A stretch of DNA of 64,000 bases, from positions 310,001 through 374,000 of the forward strand of contig JACKLO010000008.1 of assembly GCA_024235915.1 (NCBI GenBank), read 5' to 3'. Made by a program: the position numbers and the translations under genes. The stretch comes from Burkholderiaceae bacterium (lineage in GTDB: Bacteria; Pseudomonadota; Gammaproteobacteria; Burkholderiales; Burkholderiaceae_C). Numbering within the stretch: position 1 is the stretch's first letter; each line of letters starts with the position of its first letter. Positions 1 through 8,415 of this stretch are shown here, piece by piece. The notes under the pieces are model-generated. The model was not told where the DNA came from, did not search any database, and was given only the letters and a program-made list of their open reading frames with translations.

Positions 1-129
1 GTCGCGCAGCCAGGTCTTCTGGTCGGCCACGCTGCAGGACAAAGGTGGCGGCGTGCCGCCACCACCGCCGCCACAGGCAGTGAGCAGGACGGCGCTGGCA
101 CACAGGGCGGCTAGGTGTCGAATCGTCAT
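1..129 (-). CDS. Putative lipoprotein, N-terminal part only
   Basis: The first 43 codons of a minus-strand gene that runs off the left edge. The product has a short basic start (MTIRHL), a hydrophobic stretch and a lipobox LTAC with the acceptor Cys at residue 19. A Gly-rich linker (GGGGGG) follows, then TPPP. This is the standard layout of a lipoprotein signal peptide processed by signal peptidase II. The rest of the protein is outside the window, so the function cannot be told. It diverges from valS. Confidence 0.75.
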   Translation of the reverse strand, partial: MTIRHLAALCASAVLLTACGGGGGGTPPPLSCSVADQKTWLRD

Positions 130-170
130 CAGGCGAGTCTCCGTTGGAGGGCGAGCGCGCAGGGGCGCGC

Positions 171-180
171 TCCTACAATG
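171..180 (+). promoter_or_regulatory. Possible -10 element upstream of valS
   Basis: TACAAT at 174-179 is one base from the sigma-70 -10 consensus and lies about 80 bases before the valS start. No convincing -35 sits 16-18 bases upstream, so this rests on the -10 hexamer alone. Confidence 0.3.
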
Positions 181-261
181 ATGCCTGCAACCCCCGGCCT
201 GCCGTTCACGTTGACAGGGTGCCCACGAGGTGCCGTGTCCCACCTCCCCTGCGCCCCAGTC

Positions 262-3108
262 ATGACCGAACTCGCCAAGTCCTTCGAACCCGCTGCCATC
301 GAGGCCCGCTGGGCGCCGTTGTGGGAAGCCAGTGGCATCTACGCACCGACGCTGGACCCGGCCAAGGCGTCGTTCTGCATCCAGCTGCCGCCGCCCAACG
401 TCACCGGCACGCTGCACATGGGCCACGCCTTCAACCAGACGGTGATGGATGCGCTGACGCGCTACCACCGCATGCAGGGCTGCAACACGCTGTGGGTGCC
501 GGGCACCGACCACGCCGGCATCGCCACCCAGATCGTGGTGGAGCGCCAGCTGCAGGAGCAGGGCCTGAGCCGGCACGACCTCGGGCGCAAGAACTTCGTC
601 GCCCAGGTCTGGGACTGGAAGGAGAGTTCCGGCGCCACCATCACCAACCAGATGCGCCGCATGGGCGACTCGGTGAGTTGGGGCCACGAGTACTTCACGA
701 TGGACGAGAAGCTCTCGACCGTTGTCGTCGAGACCTTCGTGCGCCTGTTCGAGGAAGGCCTGATCTACCGCGGCAAGCGACTCGTGAGCTGGGACCCGGC
801 GCTGAAGTCGGCCGTCTCCGATCTGGAGGTGGAAAGCGAGGAGGAGGACGGCTTCCTCTGGCATATCCGCTACCCGCTCACCGACGGCAGCGGCAGTGTC
901 GTGGTGGCCACCACACGCCCGGAGACCATGCTCGGCGACGTGGCGGTGATGGTGCACCCGGAAGACGAGCGTTACACCGCCCTGGTGGGCAAGACGGTGA
1001 CGCTGCCGCTGGTCGGCCGGGAGATCCCGGTCATTGCCGACGACTACGTGGACCGCGAATTCGGCACCGGCGTCGTCAAGGTGACGCCGGCGCACGACGC
1101 CAACGACTATGCGGTGGGTCAGCGCCACGGCCTGCCGGCCATCGGCGTGCTGGCGCTGGACGCCACCATCAACGACCAAGCGCCCGAGGCCTACCGTGGC
1201 CTGGACCGCTTCGTCGCCCGCAAGAAGGTGGTGGCCGACCTTGACGCGCTGGGCTTGCTGGTGGAGACCAAGAAGCACCGGCTGATGGTGCCGCGCTGCG
1301 CGCGCACGGGCCAAGTCGTCGAGCCCATGCTCACCGACCAGTGGTTCGTGGCCATGAGCAAGCCGGGCGCCAACGGCAAGTCCATCGCTCAGGAGGCCAT
1401 CGAGGCGGTGGATTCGGGCGACGTGAAGTTCGTGCCCGAGAACTGGATCAACACCTACCACCAGTGGATGAAGAACATCCAGGACTGGTGCATCAGCCGC
1501 CAGCTGTGGTGGGGCCACCAGATCCCGGCCTGGTACGGCACGGGCGGCGAACTCTTCGTGGCGCGCAGCGAGGACGACGCCCGCGCCAAGGCCGCGGCCG
1601 CTGGCTACAGCGGCACGCTGACGCGCGACGAGGACGTGCTGGACACCTGGTACTCGTCGGCCCTGGTGCCCTTCTCCACCCTGGGCTGGCCGGCCAAGAC
1701 CGTGGAGCAGGACCTGTTCCTGCCGAGTTCCGTGCTCGTCACCGGCTACGACATCATCTTCTTCTGGGTCGCCCGGATGATCATGATGACCAAGCACTTC
1801 ACCGGGCAGGTGCCGTTCCGACACGTCTACATCCACGGCCTGGTGCTGGACGCGCATGGCCACAAGATGAGCAAGTCCGAAGGGAACGTGCTCGACCCGG
1901 TGGACCTCATCGACGGCATCGAACTCAAGCCACTGCTGGACAAGCGTGTGGTCGGCCTGCGAAAGCCGGAGACCGCGCCCAAGGTGCGCGCGGCCACCGA
2001 GAAGGAGTTCCCGGGCGGCATCCCCGGTTACGGCGCCGACGCACTGCGCTTCACCTTCGCGGCGATGGCCACGCTGGGCCGCAGCCTGAACTTCGACAGC
2101 AAGCGATGTGAGGGCTACCGCAACTTCTGCAACAAGCTCTGGAACGCCACGCGATTCGTGCTGATGAACTGCCAGGGCCAGGACTGCGGGCTGAGGGAGC
2201 ACACAAAGGCCGAGTGCGAACCCGGCGGCCCGATGGCCGGCTACCTGCAGTTCTCGCAGGCCGACCGCTGGATCACCGGCGAGCTGCAGCGCGTGGAAGC
2301 CGCGGTGGCCCAGGGCTTCGGCGACTACCGGCTGGACAACGTGGCCAACGCCATCTACGGCTTCGTGTGGGACGAGTACTGCGACTGGTACCTGGAGATC
2401 GCCAAGGTGCAGATCGCCAACGGGTCCGCAGCCGAGCAGCGCGCCACCCGCCGCACGCTGATCCGCACCCTGGAGACGGTGCTGCGCCTGCTGCACCCGG
2501 TGGCGCCCTTCATCACCGCCGAGTTGTGGGACACGGTGGCCGTGGTCGCCGGCCGCAAGGCCGCGGACGACGGCCGCACGGTGGCCACGGCGCCCTACCC
2601 CGTGGCACAGCTGGAGAAGGTGGACCCGGCGGCCGATGCCTGGATGGCGCGGCTGAAGGCCGTCACCGGCGCCTGCCGCAACCTGCGCAGCGAAATGAAC
2701 CTCTCACCCGGCGAACGTGTGCCGCTGCTGGTGGCGGGGGACGCAGACTTCGTGGCGTCGGCCGCGCCGGTGTTGAAGGCGTTGGCGCGCCTGGCCGAAG
2801 TGCGCCCCTTTGCCGACGACACCGCGTTTGCAGCAGCCACAGCCGCCGCGCCGGTGACCGTGGCGGGCGATCTGCGCATGGCCCTGCACGTGGAAATCGA
2901 CGTCGCGGCCGAACTCGAGCGGCTGGGCAAGGAGATCGCACGCCTGGAAGCCGAGATCGCCAAGTCCCAGGCCAAGCTGAGCAACGCCAGCTTCGTGCAG
3001 CGGGCGCCGGCGGCGGTGGTGGACCAGGAGCGCCAGCGCGCCGCGGAGTTCGGACAGACGCTCAGTCGTCTGCAAGATCAGCGCCGTCGCCTTCCCACGT
3101 CGGCCTGA
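262..3108 (+). CDS. valS: Valine--tRNA ligase
   Basis: Class Ia aminoacyl-tRNA synthetase that charges tRNA-Val and edits mischarged threonine. The 948-residue product has the HIGH-type motif HMGH at 52-55 in the context PPPNVTGTLHMGH, and KMSKS at 535-539. It ends in an arginine- and leucine-rich coiled coil from about residue 880, as bacterial ValRS does. The frame is open upstream to 115, but the added residues show no family similarity, so the ATG at 262 (MTELAKSFEP) is chosen. The 3' end overlaps the convergent gene at 3062-4024 by 47 bases. Confidence 0.97.
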   Translation: MTELAKSFEPAAIEARWAPLWEASGIYAPTLDPAKASFCIQLPPPNVTGTLHMGHAFNQTVMDALTRYHRMQGCNTLWVPGTDHAGIATQIVVERQLQEQGLSRHDLGRKNFVAQVWDWKESSGATITNQMRRMGDSVSWGHEYFTMDEKLSTVVVETFVRLFEEGLIYRGKRLVSWDPALKSAVSDLEVESEEEDGFLWHIRYPLTDGSGSVVVATTRPETMLGDVAVMVHPEDERYTALVGKTVTLPLVGREIPVIADDYVDREFGTGVVKVTPAHDANDYAVGQRHGLPAIGVLALDATINDQAPEAYRGLDRFVARKKVVADLDALGLLVETKKHRLMVPRCARTGQVVEPMLTDQWFVAMSKPGANGKSIAQEAIEAVDSGDVKFVPENWINTYHQWMKNIQDWCISRQLWWGHQIPAWYGTGGELFVARSEDDARAKAAAAGYSGTLTRDEDVLDTWYSSALVPFSTLGWPAKTVEQDLFLPSSVLVTGYDIIFFWVARMIMMTKHFTGQVPFRHVYIHGLVLDAHGHKMSKSEGNVLDPVDLIDGIELKPLLDKRVVGLRKPETAPKVRAATEKEFPGGIPGYGADALRFTFAAMATLGRSLNFDSKRCEGYRNFCNKLWNATRFVLMNCQGQDCGLREHTKAECEPGGPMAGYLQFSQADRWITGELQRVEAAVAQGFGDYRLDNVANAIYGFVWDEYCDWYLEIAKVQIANGSAAEQRATRRTLIRTLETVLRLLHPVAPFITAELWDTVAVVAGRKAADDGRTVATAPYPVAQLEKVDPAADAWMARLKAVTGACRNLRSEMNLSPGERVPLLVAGDADFVASAAPVLKALARLAEVRPFADDTAFAAATAAAPVTVAGDLRMALHVEIDVAAELERLGKEIARLEAEIAKSQAKLSNASFVQRAPAAVVDQERQRAAEFGQTLSRLQDQRRRLPTSA

Positions 3109-4024
3109 AGACCGGCATCGGATTGGTGTCGGCGAGGATCTCGTCGATCCGCCGCGCCACCGACCACGCGCTGCGCTTGCGGGATTCGCGCGTGGTGCTG
3201 GCCACGCGCGGGGTGACCTGCAGCGTCTCGGCGCCATGCAGTGGTCGCCCCGGATCCAGGGCCCCGGGCTCCAGGCTGTCCAGCCAGGCGGCCGCCATGC
3301 GGCCGCTGTCCAGGGCTTCGGCCAAGGCGGACTCCTCGAAGAGGCTGGAGTGAGTCAGGCTCACCAGCACCTGGTTGGGCTTGCATTCACCCAGGTAACG
3401 CTCGCCCACCAGACCGCGGTAACGCGTGAAGAACGCCAGCAGCATGCAGACCCCGTCACTCTGCTCCATCAGCGTGCGCAGCGGCACCGGGCGCACGCCC
3501 CACTGTGCCCACAGCGGGTCGGACGCATGCAAGCCGGGGTCGTAGCCGATCACGTCGGCGCCAAAGGCCTTCAGCAGCGTCGCCAAGGGTTTGGCAGCCG
3601 GGGTCATGCCCACCAGGCCGATGCGCGTGCCACCGAGTTCCCGGCCGACCAGTAGACCCTCGGCGTTGACCACCGGCACCCGACGCAGCATCTGCAGCAG
3701 CGCACCGATGGCGAATTCCGCTTCGGCCGTGGCCGCCGCATGGGTCGGGCGCACCACCTCCACATTGGCCCGGGCGCAGGCGTCCAGGTCGATGTTCTCG
3801 ACGCCGGCGGAGAGGCGACCGATGGCCCGCAAATGGGGGGCGGCCTTGAGCGCCGCCTCGTCGACCGCGACCGACGGCGGAATGATCATGGCGCGCACCT
3901 GGAACAGCGCGCGGCGCAACCCCAGGGGTTCGCGCGCCAACTCCGGTGCCAATCGCACCGGGTAGCGCGCCTCGAGCCACTGGACCACATCCGGTTCCAA
4001 AGGCTCGACGATGAGCAGGTCCAT
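3062..4024 (-). CDS. D-2-hydroxyacid dehydrogenase-like protein with altered active site
   Basis: A 320-residue protein with the two-domain layout of NAD-dependent D-2-hydroxyacid dehydrogenases (SerA/PdxB type): an N-terminal catalytic half, then a Rossmann fold from about residue 132. The nucleotide loop reads GLVGMTP (136-142) instead of GLGxIG. The usual NxxRG segment reads LTHSS (223-227), without the catalytic Arg. The usual TPHxA reads TPRVAS (271-276), so the catalytic His is Arg. The fold is clear, but ordinary dehydrogenase chemistry is doubtful. It is divergent from galU and convergent with valS. Confidence 0.8.
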   Translation of the reverse strand: MDLLIVEPLEPDVVQWLEARYPVRLAPELAREPLGLRRALFQVRAMIIPPSVAVDEAALKAAPHLRAIGRLSAGVENIDLDACARANVEVVRPTHAAATAEAEFAIGALLQMLRRVPVVNAEGLLVGRELGGTRIGLVGMTPAAKPLATLLKAFGADVIGYDPGLHASDPLWAQWGVRPVPLRTLMEQSDGVCMLLAFFTRYRGLVGERYLGECKPNQVLVSLTHSSLFEESALAEALDSGRMAAAWLDSLEPGALDPGRPLHGAETLQVTPRVASTTRESRKRSAWSVARRIDEILADTNPMPVFRPTWEGDGADLADD

Positions 4025-4117
4025 GAAGGCGGTGATGGGGAGTTTCTAACGCACTCCTGGCAGACCCGCGTGCCAGAATGGGCCGCAAGTTCTTGTGCAA
4101 CCATTCTATGTAAGAAG

Positions 4118-4984
4118 ATGTACGTCAAGAAGGCAATATTCCCCGTCGCCGGGCTCGGCACCCGCTTCCTGCCTGCCACCAAGGCGCAGCCGAAGGAGAT
4201 GCTGCCGGTGGTGGACAAGCCATTGATCCAGTACGCCGTGGAGGAGGCCTACGCCGCCGGTGTGCGCGAGATGATCTTCGTCACAGGGCGCCACAAGCGG
4301 CCCATCGAAGACCACTTCGACATGACCTTCGAGCTTGAGGTGGCGCTGGAGCAGTCGGCCAAGCACGACCTGCTGGAGGTGGTGCGCAGCGTCAAGCCCG
4401 ACGACATGGAGTGCATCTACGTGCGCCAGGCCCAGGCTCTGGGGCTGGGACACGCCGTGCTGTGCGGCCAGCGTCTGGTGGGCGATGAGCCCTTTGCCGT
4501 GCTGTTGGCCGACGACCTGATGGTGGGCCAGCCGCCGGTGCTCAAGCAGATGGTGGACCAGTTCGGCGAATGGCGCGCCAGCATCCTGGCGGTGCAGGAA
4601 GTGCCGGCGGAACACACACGGCGCTACGGCATCGTGGCCGGCACCGAGGTCAACGACCGTCTCGTCGACGTGTCCCGCATCGTCGAGAAGCCGGCGCCGG
4701 AAGTGGCACCGTCACGCCTGGGCGTGGCCGGCCGCTACATCCTGACGCCCGGCGTGTTCCACGAGATCGCCACCCAACCGAGGGGGGTGGGCGGCGAGAT
4801 CCAGCTCACCGATGGCATTGCGTCGCTGCTGCGGCGCGAGAAGGTGTTTGCCTACCGCTACGAAGGCCGCCGCTACGACTGCGGCAGCAAGGAAGGCTTC
4901 CTGGAGGCCAACGTGGAACTGGCGCTTGCCCACCCGCAACTGGGCCCGGGGTTCCGCGATTTCCTGAAGGGCCTCGCGCTCTGA
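4118..4984 (+). CDS. galU: UTP--glucose-1-phosphate uridylyltransferase
   Basis: Makes UDP-glucose from UTP and glucose-1-phosphate for exopolysaccharide, LPS and trehalose synthesis. The 288 residues match the normal GalU length. The N-terminus carries the nucleotidyltransferase loop (FPVAGLGTRFLPATKAQPKE) and then LPVVDKPLIQY. Further on are the sugar-binding region around IVEKPAPE and GGEIQLTDGI. The frame stays open far upstream, but family similarity begins exactly at MYVKKAIFPV, so the ATG at 4118 is the start. It shares a terminator hairpin with the convergent tusA. Confidence 0.96.
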   Translation: MYVKKAIFPVAGLGTRFLPATKAQPKEMLPVVDKPLIQYAVEEAYAAGVREMIFVTGRHKRPIEDHFDMTFELEVALEQSAKHDLLEVVRSVKPDDMECIYVRQAQALGLGHAVLCGQRLVGDEPFAVLLADDLMVGQPPVLKQMVDQFGEWRASILAVQEVPAEHTRRYGIVAGTEVNDRLVDVSRIVEKPAPEVAPSRLGVAGRYILTPGVFHEIATQPRGVGGEIQLTDGIASLLRREKVFAYRYEGRRYDCGSKEGFLEANVELALAHPQLGPGFRDFLKGLAL

Positions 4985-4997
4985 TCGGAACCCATTC

Positions 4998-5022
4998 TGA
5001 AGCGCCGCTCAGCGGCGCTTCA
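4998..5022. terminator. Bidirectional hairpin between galU and tusA
   Basis: A perfect 12-bp inverted repeat (4998-5009 with 5011-5022, TGAAGCGCCGCT and its complement). It lies 13 bases past the galU stop and overlaps the last codon and stop of tusA. It could end transcription from both sides, although U-runs are weak. Confidence 0.6.
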
Positions 5023-5236
5023 GCACGTGGATGAAGTCGCTGCCTTGTGCCTGCTGATCCAGCAGTTCGTTGCCGGTCTGGCGGGCGAAGGCCTTGAAGT
5101 CGCGCATTGAACCCGGGTCGGTCGACACGACTTTCAAGGTCTCGCCGCTGCTCATCTCCGCCAAGGCCTTCTTGGCCTTGAGGATGGGCAGCGGGCAGTT
5201 CAGGCCGCGGGTGTCGATCTCTTTGTCGGCTTGCAT
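5009..5236 (-). CDS. tusA: TusA-family sulfurtransferase (SirA-like)
   Basis: A small 75-residue sulfur carrier of the TusA/SirA/YeeD fold. It has the hallmark TRGLNCPLPILKAK motif, with the persulfide-carrying Cys in CPxP near residue 14. TusA proteins pass sulfur to tRNA thiolation or to sulfur metabolism; which partner applies here cannot be told. A NUDIX gene lies upstream on the same strand (20-base gap), then cysM, so the three may be co-transcribed. Confidence 0.88.
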   Translation of the reverse strand: MQADKEIDTRGLNCPLPILKAKKALAEMSSGETLKVVSTDPGSMRDFKAFARQTGNELLDQQAQGSDFIHVLKRR

Positions 5237-5256
5237 GGTGTCGGGATTCTAGGCGG

Positions 5257-5790
5257 CTAAGCACGCAGCGGCAGTTCGATGAACTGCGGCTCATGGCCCC
5301 GGGAACGCAGCCATTGCGCCAGTGCCAGCCCGGTGCCGGCACGCCAGCAACGGATGTCCTCGGGTGCGAAGAGCTTGTACTCCGCCAGTTCCGGCGACAA
5401 GCGGACTTCCCCGCGGGCACGCACGTGGAAGGTGATGATGACCTGGTTCATGCGCAGGAATTCGTGCACACCGACCAGCGTGGTGTCCAGCGCCTGCAGC
5501 GCGGTCTCTTCAGCCACCTCTCGGCGGATGCCGTCCTCCGGCGATTCACCGGCCTCCATGAAGCCGGTGATCAGCGCGAACATGCGGTGCGTCCAGGCCG
5601 CGTTGCGGGCCAGCAGCACGCGGCCGCCCTGGTCCACACATTCCACGATCGCGGCCAGCACCGGCACCGGGTTGTTCCAGTGTGTCCAGCTGCAAGCCGG
5701 GCAGCGCAGGCGAACCTTGTCGCCGCCATCTTCGGCCTGGGAGATTTCGGCGAGCGGCGTGGCGCAGGCCGGACAGAATCGGTAGCTCAT
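5257..5790 (-). CDS. Zinc-ribbon NUDIX hydrolase
   Basis: A 177-residue protein. The N-terminal zinc ribbon has Cys 6, 9, 30 and 33. A NUDIX domain follows, with box residues Gly77, Glu82, Arg90-Glu91 and Glu94-Glu95 (REVAEE). NUDIX enzymes cleave nucleoside diphosphates linked to another group. The zinc ribbon plus NUDIX order recalls NudC-type NADH/NAD-RNA pyrophosphatases without their extra N-terminal domain; the substrate is unknown. MSYRFCPAC at 5790 is the natural start, since the zinc ribbon begins there. It ends 20 bases before tusA. Confidence 0.85.
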   Translation of the reverse strand: MSYRFCPACATPLAEISQAEDGGDKVRLRCPACSWTHWNNPVPVLAAIVECVDQGGRVLLARNAAWTHRMFALITGFMEAGESPEDGIRREVAEETALQALDTTLVGVHEFLRMNQVIITFHVRARGEVRLSPELAEYKLFAPEDIRCWRAGTGLALAQWLRSRGHEPQFIELPLRA

Positions 5791-5797
5791 GCGTCGA

Positions 5798-6715
5798 TCA
5801 GGCGGGGAACACGCCGGTGGACAGATACCGGTCACCACGATCGCAGACGATGAAAACGATGGTCGCGTTCTCCACCCGCTGCGCGATCTGCAGCGCCACC
5901 CAGCAGGCGCCGGCGGCGGAGATGCCGCAGAACAGGCCTTCCTCGGCCGCCAACCGACGTGCCATCGCTTCGGCATCGGCCTGCGTCACGTAGACCAGTT
6001 CGTCCACCGCCTTCGGATCGTGGATCTTCGGCAGGTAGGCCTCGGGCCACTTGCGGATGCCCGGGATGCGCGAGCCTTCGCTGGGCTGCGCACCGACGAT
6101 GCGCACCGCCGGGTTCTGCGCCTTCAGGAAATGAGACACGCCAGTGATGGTGCCGGTGGTGCCCATGGCGCTGACGAAGTGTGTGACCTGCCCGGCCGTG
6201 TCCTGCCAGATCTCGGGGCCGGTGGTCTCCTCGTGCACCCGCGGGTTGTCGCCATTGGCGAACTGGTCCAGCACCCGGCCCTTGCCATCCTTCTGCATCT
6301 GTTCGGCCAGGTCGCGCGCGTACTCCATGCCACCGCTGCGCGGGGTGAGGATCAGTTCGGCGCCAAAGGCCTTCATGGTCTGCGCGCGCTCGATGGACAG
6401 GTCCTCCGGCATCACCAGCAGCATGCGGTAGCCGCGAATGGCCGCGGCCATGGCCAGGGCGATGCCAGTGTTGCCACTGGTGGCCTCGATCAGGGTGTCG
6501 CCCGGCTGGATCTCGCCACGCTCCTCGGCGCGCTTGATCATGCTGATGGCCGGACGGTCCTTCACCGAGCCTGCGGGGTTGTTGCCCTCGAGCTTGCCCA
6601 GGATGACGTTGCCGCGCGCGGCATTCGCCTCGCCAGGCACGCGCTGCAGGCGCACCATCGGCGTGTGGCCGATCACCTCCTCGAGCGTCGGGTAGGCAGG
6701 ACGTGAAACGGACAT
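5798..6715 (-). CDS. cysM: Cysteine synthase B
   Basis: PLP enzyme that makes cysteine from O-acetylserine (or O-phosphoserine) and sulfide or thiosulfate. The 305 residues include the PLP lysine at 52 in NPAGSVKDRP and the cofactor phosphate loop SGNTGIALA. The CysM-type residues EGNNPAGSVKDRP and the overall length favour CysM over CysK. The start at 6715 (MSVSRPAYPTLEE) matches the family; the 19 upstream in-frame residues do not. The NUDIX gene follows after 7 bases. Confidence 0.92.
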   Translation of the reverse strand: MSVSRPAYPTLEEVIGHTPMVRLQRVPGEANAARGNVILGKLEGNNPAGSVKDRPAISMIKRAEERGEIQPGDTLIEATSGNTGIALAMAAAIRGYRMLLVMPEDLSIERAQTMKAFGAELILTPRSGGMEYARDLAEQMQKDGKGRVLDQFANGDNPRVHEETTGPEIWQDTAGQVTHFVSAMGTTGTITGVSHFLKAQNPAVRIVGAQPSEGSRIPGIRKWPEAYLPKIHDPKAVDELVYVTQADAEAMARRLAAEEGLFCGISAAGACWVALQIAQRVENATIVFIVCDRGDRYLSTGVFPA

Positions 6716-6778
6716 CGGTGCGGTTCTCCAGCAGTTATGATCGCGGCCTTCGCGTGTTGCCCTCGGCAGCAACCCACG

Positions 6779-6863
6779 GCCCGGGTGGCGAAATCGGTAG
6801 ACGCAGGGGATTCAAAATCCCCCGCCGCAAGGCGTAACGGTTCGAGTCCGTTCCCGGGCACCA
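6779..6863 (+). tRNA. tRNA-Leu (anticodon CAA)
   Basis: An 85-nt tRNA including an encoded CCA. The acceptor GCCCGGG pairs with CCCGGGC. The anticodon stem GGGGA/TCCCC holds the loop TTCAAAA (anticodon at 6813-6815). A long class II variable arm (CGCC-GCAA-GGCG) and the T-arm AACGG-TTCGAGT-CCGTT are present. It reads UUG codons. It is 63 bases upstream of cysM, in divergent orientation, and 19 bases before the rhomboid gene. Confidence 0.97.
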
Positions 6864-6882
6864 GCTCTGCAATTCTGACCCA

Positions 6883-7476
6883 ATGCCGCCGATCCCACCG
6901 GTGACCCGCAACCTGATGCTGATCTGCACGGCAGTGTTCTGCCTGCAGCTCTTCATCCCGCTGCTCGACGCGTTCTTCGCCCTGTGGCCGGTGGCCAGCG
7001 GTCGTTTTCTGCCCTGGCAGGTGGTGAGCTATGCCTTCCTGCATGGCGGCATGGGGCACCTGTTCTTCAACATGCTGGGCCTGTGGATGTTTGGCTCCGA
7101 GCTGGAACGGCTGTGGGGCCAGAAGCGCTACCTGCAGTTCCTGCTCGCCGGCGTGCTGGCGGCAGCGGTGGCGCAGTTGCTGATCACCTACCTGGCGGGC
7201 TCGCGTTACCCCACGGTGGGCGCCTCGGGCGGCCTCTATGCGCTGCTGCTGGCCTTCGGCATGCTGTTTCCCAACCGGGTGATCATGCCGCTGTTCCCGC
7301 CGATCCCGATGAAGGCGCGTACCTTCGTGATGGTGTTCGGTGCCTTGGAACTTGGCCTGGGGCTGATGGGCAGCAGCGGCGTGGCGCACTTCGCCCACCT
7401 GGGCGGCATGGTCGGCGGCTGGCTGATGATCCGTTATTGGCGGCGTCAGCCGCCGTTTGGCGGCCGTCGGCGCTGA
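6883..7476 (+). CDS. Rhomboid-family intramembrane serine protease
   Basis: A 197-residue membrane protein with about six transmembrane helices. The catalytic Ser115 lies in GASGG and the catalytic His172 in AHLGG, which form the rhomboid dyad. HLFFNM (His59 and Asn63) gives the oxyanion-side HxxxN. Rhomboids cleave transmembrane segments inside the bilayer; the substrate is unknown. The basic C-terminus (RRQPPFGGRRR) is consistent with a cytoplasmic end. It lies directly after tRNA-Leu and is convergent with the epimerase gene. Confidence 0.93.
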   Translation: MPPIPPVTRNLMLICTAVFCLQLFIPLLDAFFALWPVASGRFLPWQVVSYAFLHGGMGHLFFNMLGLWMFGSELERLWGQKRYLQFLLAGVLAAAVAQLLITYLAGSRYPTVGASGGLYALLLAFGMLFPNRVIMPLFPPIPMKARTFVMVFGALELGLGLMGSSGVAHFAHLGGMVGGWLMIRYWRRQPPFGGRRR

Positions 7477-7486
7477 GTCCGCAGGC

Positions 7487-8383
7487 TTACAGGCTGCTCG
7501 ACAGCAGCCCGTCTTCCAGCGTCGGGTAGCGCAGCCGCAGCCGCAGTTCCTGCGTCAGCCGGCGGTTGCCGATGCGGCGGGACTCCGACAGGAACGAGAG
7601 CGTCATCGGCGACAGCGTGGCCTGTGCCTCTGCGCGCGACAGCCGCGGTGGCCGGGGCAGGTCGAAACGGTCGGCCACGGCGTCGAAGTAATCACCCATC
7701 TTCAGGCTCGTCTGATCGCAGGCGTTGAACACGCGCTGCGGCGCGCCGCGGTACAGCGCCGCCACGCAGGCACGTGCCAGGTCGTCCGCGTGGATGTGGT
7801 TGGTGTAGACGTCGTCCTCGGCCCTCAGCACCGGCGCACCGCGGCGTACCCGTTCCCGGGGGTCACCCCCCTCGCGGTCCAACGCATAGATGCCAGGCGC
7901 CCGCAGGATGCTGACCTGCGCACCGCTGCAGCGCCCGAACCAGCGCCAGTAGGCCTCGGCATCGACCCGCCGCTGAGCCCGTGCCGTGGAGGGCGCCACA
8001 GCGCGGGTCTCGTCGATCCATGCACCCCCGGCGTCACCGTAGACCCCGGTGGTGCTGACGTAGACCAGCCGCCGTACCCGCCCGCCACGCAGCAGCGCGC
8101 GGCCCAGATGCCGCGAACGCGTGTCTTGCGTGCCCTGCCCCGGCGGCGGCGCCAGGTGCAGCACGGCGTCGGCCAAGGCCTCCAGGCGGCCCAGTGTGGC
8201 GGATTGGTCCAGGTTGCCCACCAAGGGCACGGCGCCGGCTGCACGCAGCGCAGGCACCCGCGCAGGCGACGACGTCAGCACCACCACCCGCCAGCGGTCA
8301 ACCACCCATGGCAGCACGCGTTGGCCGACGTCGCCACAACCGACGATCAGCAGCACTGGAGGGACATTCAGGGCGGCAGGCAC
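7487..8383 (-). CDS. NAD(P)-dependent epimerase/dehydratase-like protein
   Basis: A 298-residue extended-SDR-like protein. The N-terminal nucleotide loop GCGDVGQR (15-22) comes after a beta strand, and VYVSTTGVYGD is the typical Ser/Thr-Tyr region of NAD-dependent epimerases (YeeZ-like). The substrate is unknown. It starts with GTG at 8383 and diverges from the reductase gene at 8416, so the two probably share a short promoter region of about 30 bases. Confidence 0.82.
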   Translation of the reverse strand: MPAALNVPPVLLIVGCGDVGQRVLPWVVDRWRVVVLTSSPARVPALRAAGAVPLVGNLDQSATLGRLEALADAVLHLAPPPGQGTQDTRSRHLGRALLRGGRVRRLVYVSTTGVYGDAGGAWIDETRAVAPSTARAQRRVDAEAYWRWFGRCSGAQVSILRAPGIYALDREGGDPRERVRRGAPVLRAEDDVYTNHIHADDLARACVAALYRGAPQRVFNACDQTSLKMGDYFDAVADRFDLPRPPRLSRAEAQATLSPMTLSFLSESRRIGNRRLTQELRLRLRYPTLEDGLLSSSL

Positions 8384-8415
8384 AATTGGCGCTGGAGTTT
8401 AAGAGCGTCGTCCCG

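Noticed and set aside
115..261. N-terminal extension of valS
   Set aside because: The 49 added residues have no similarity to ValRS, which begins at MTELAKSFEP.
3740..4117. N-terminal extension of GalU
   Set aside because: It is antisense to the dehydrogenase-like gene, and GalU similarity begins at MYVKKAIFPV.
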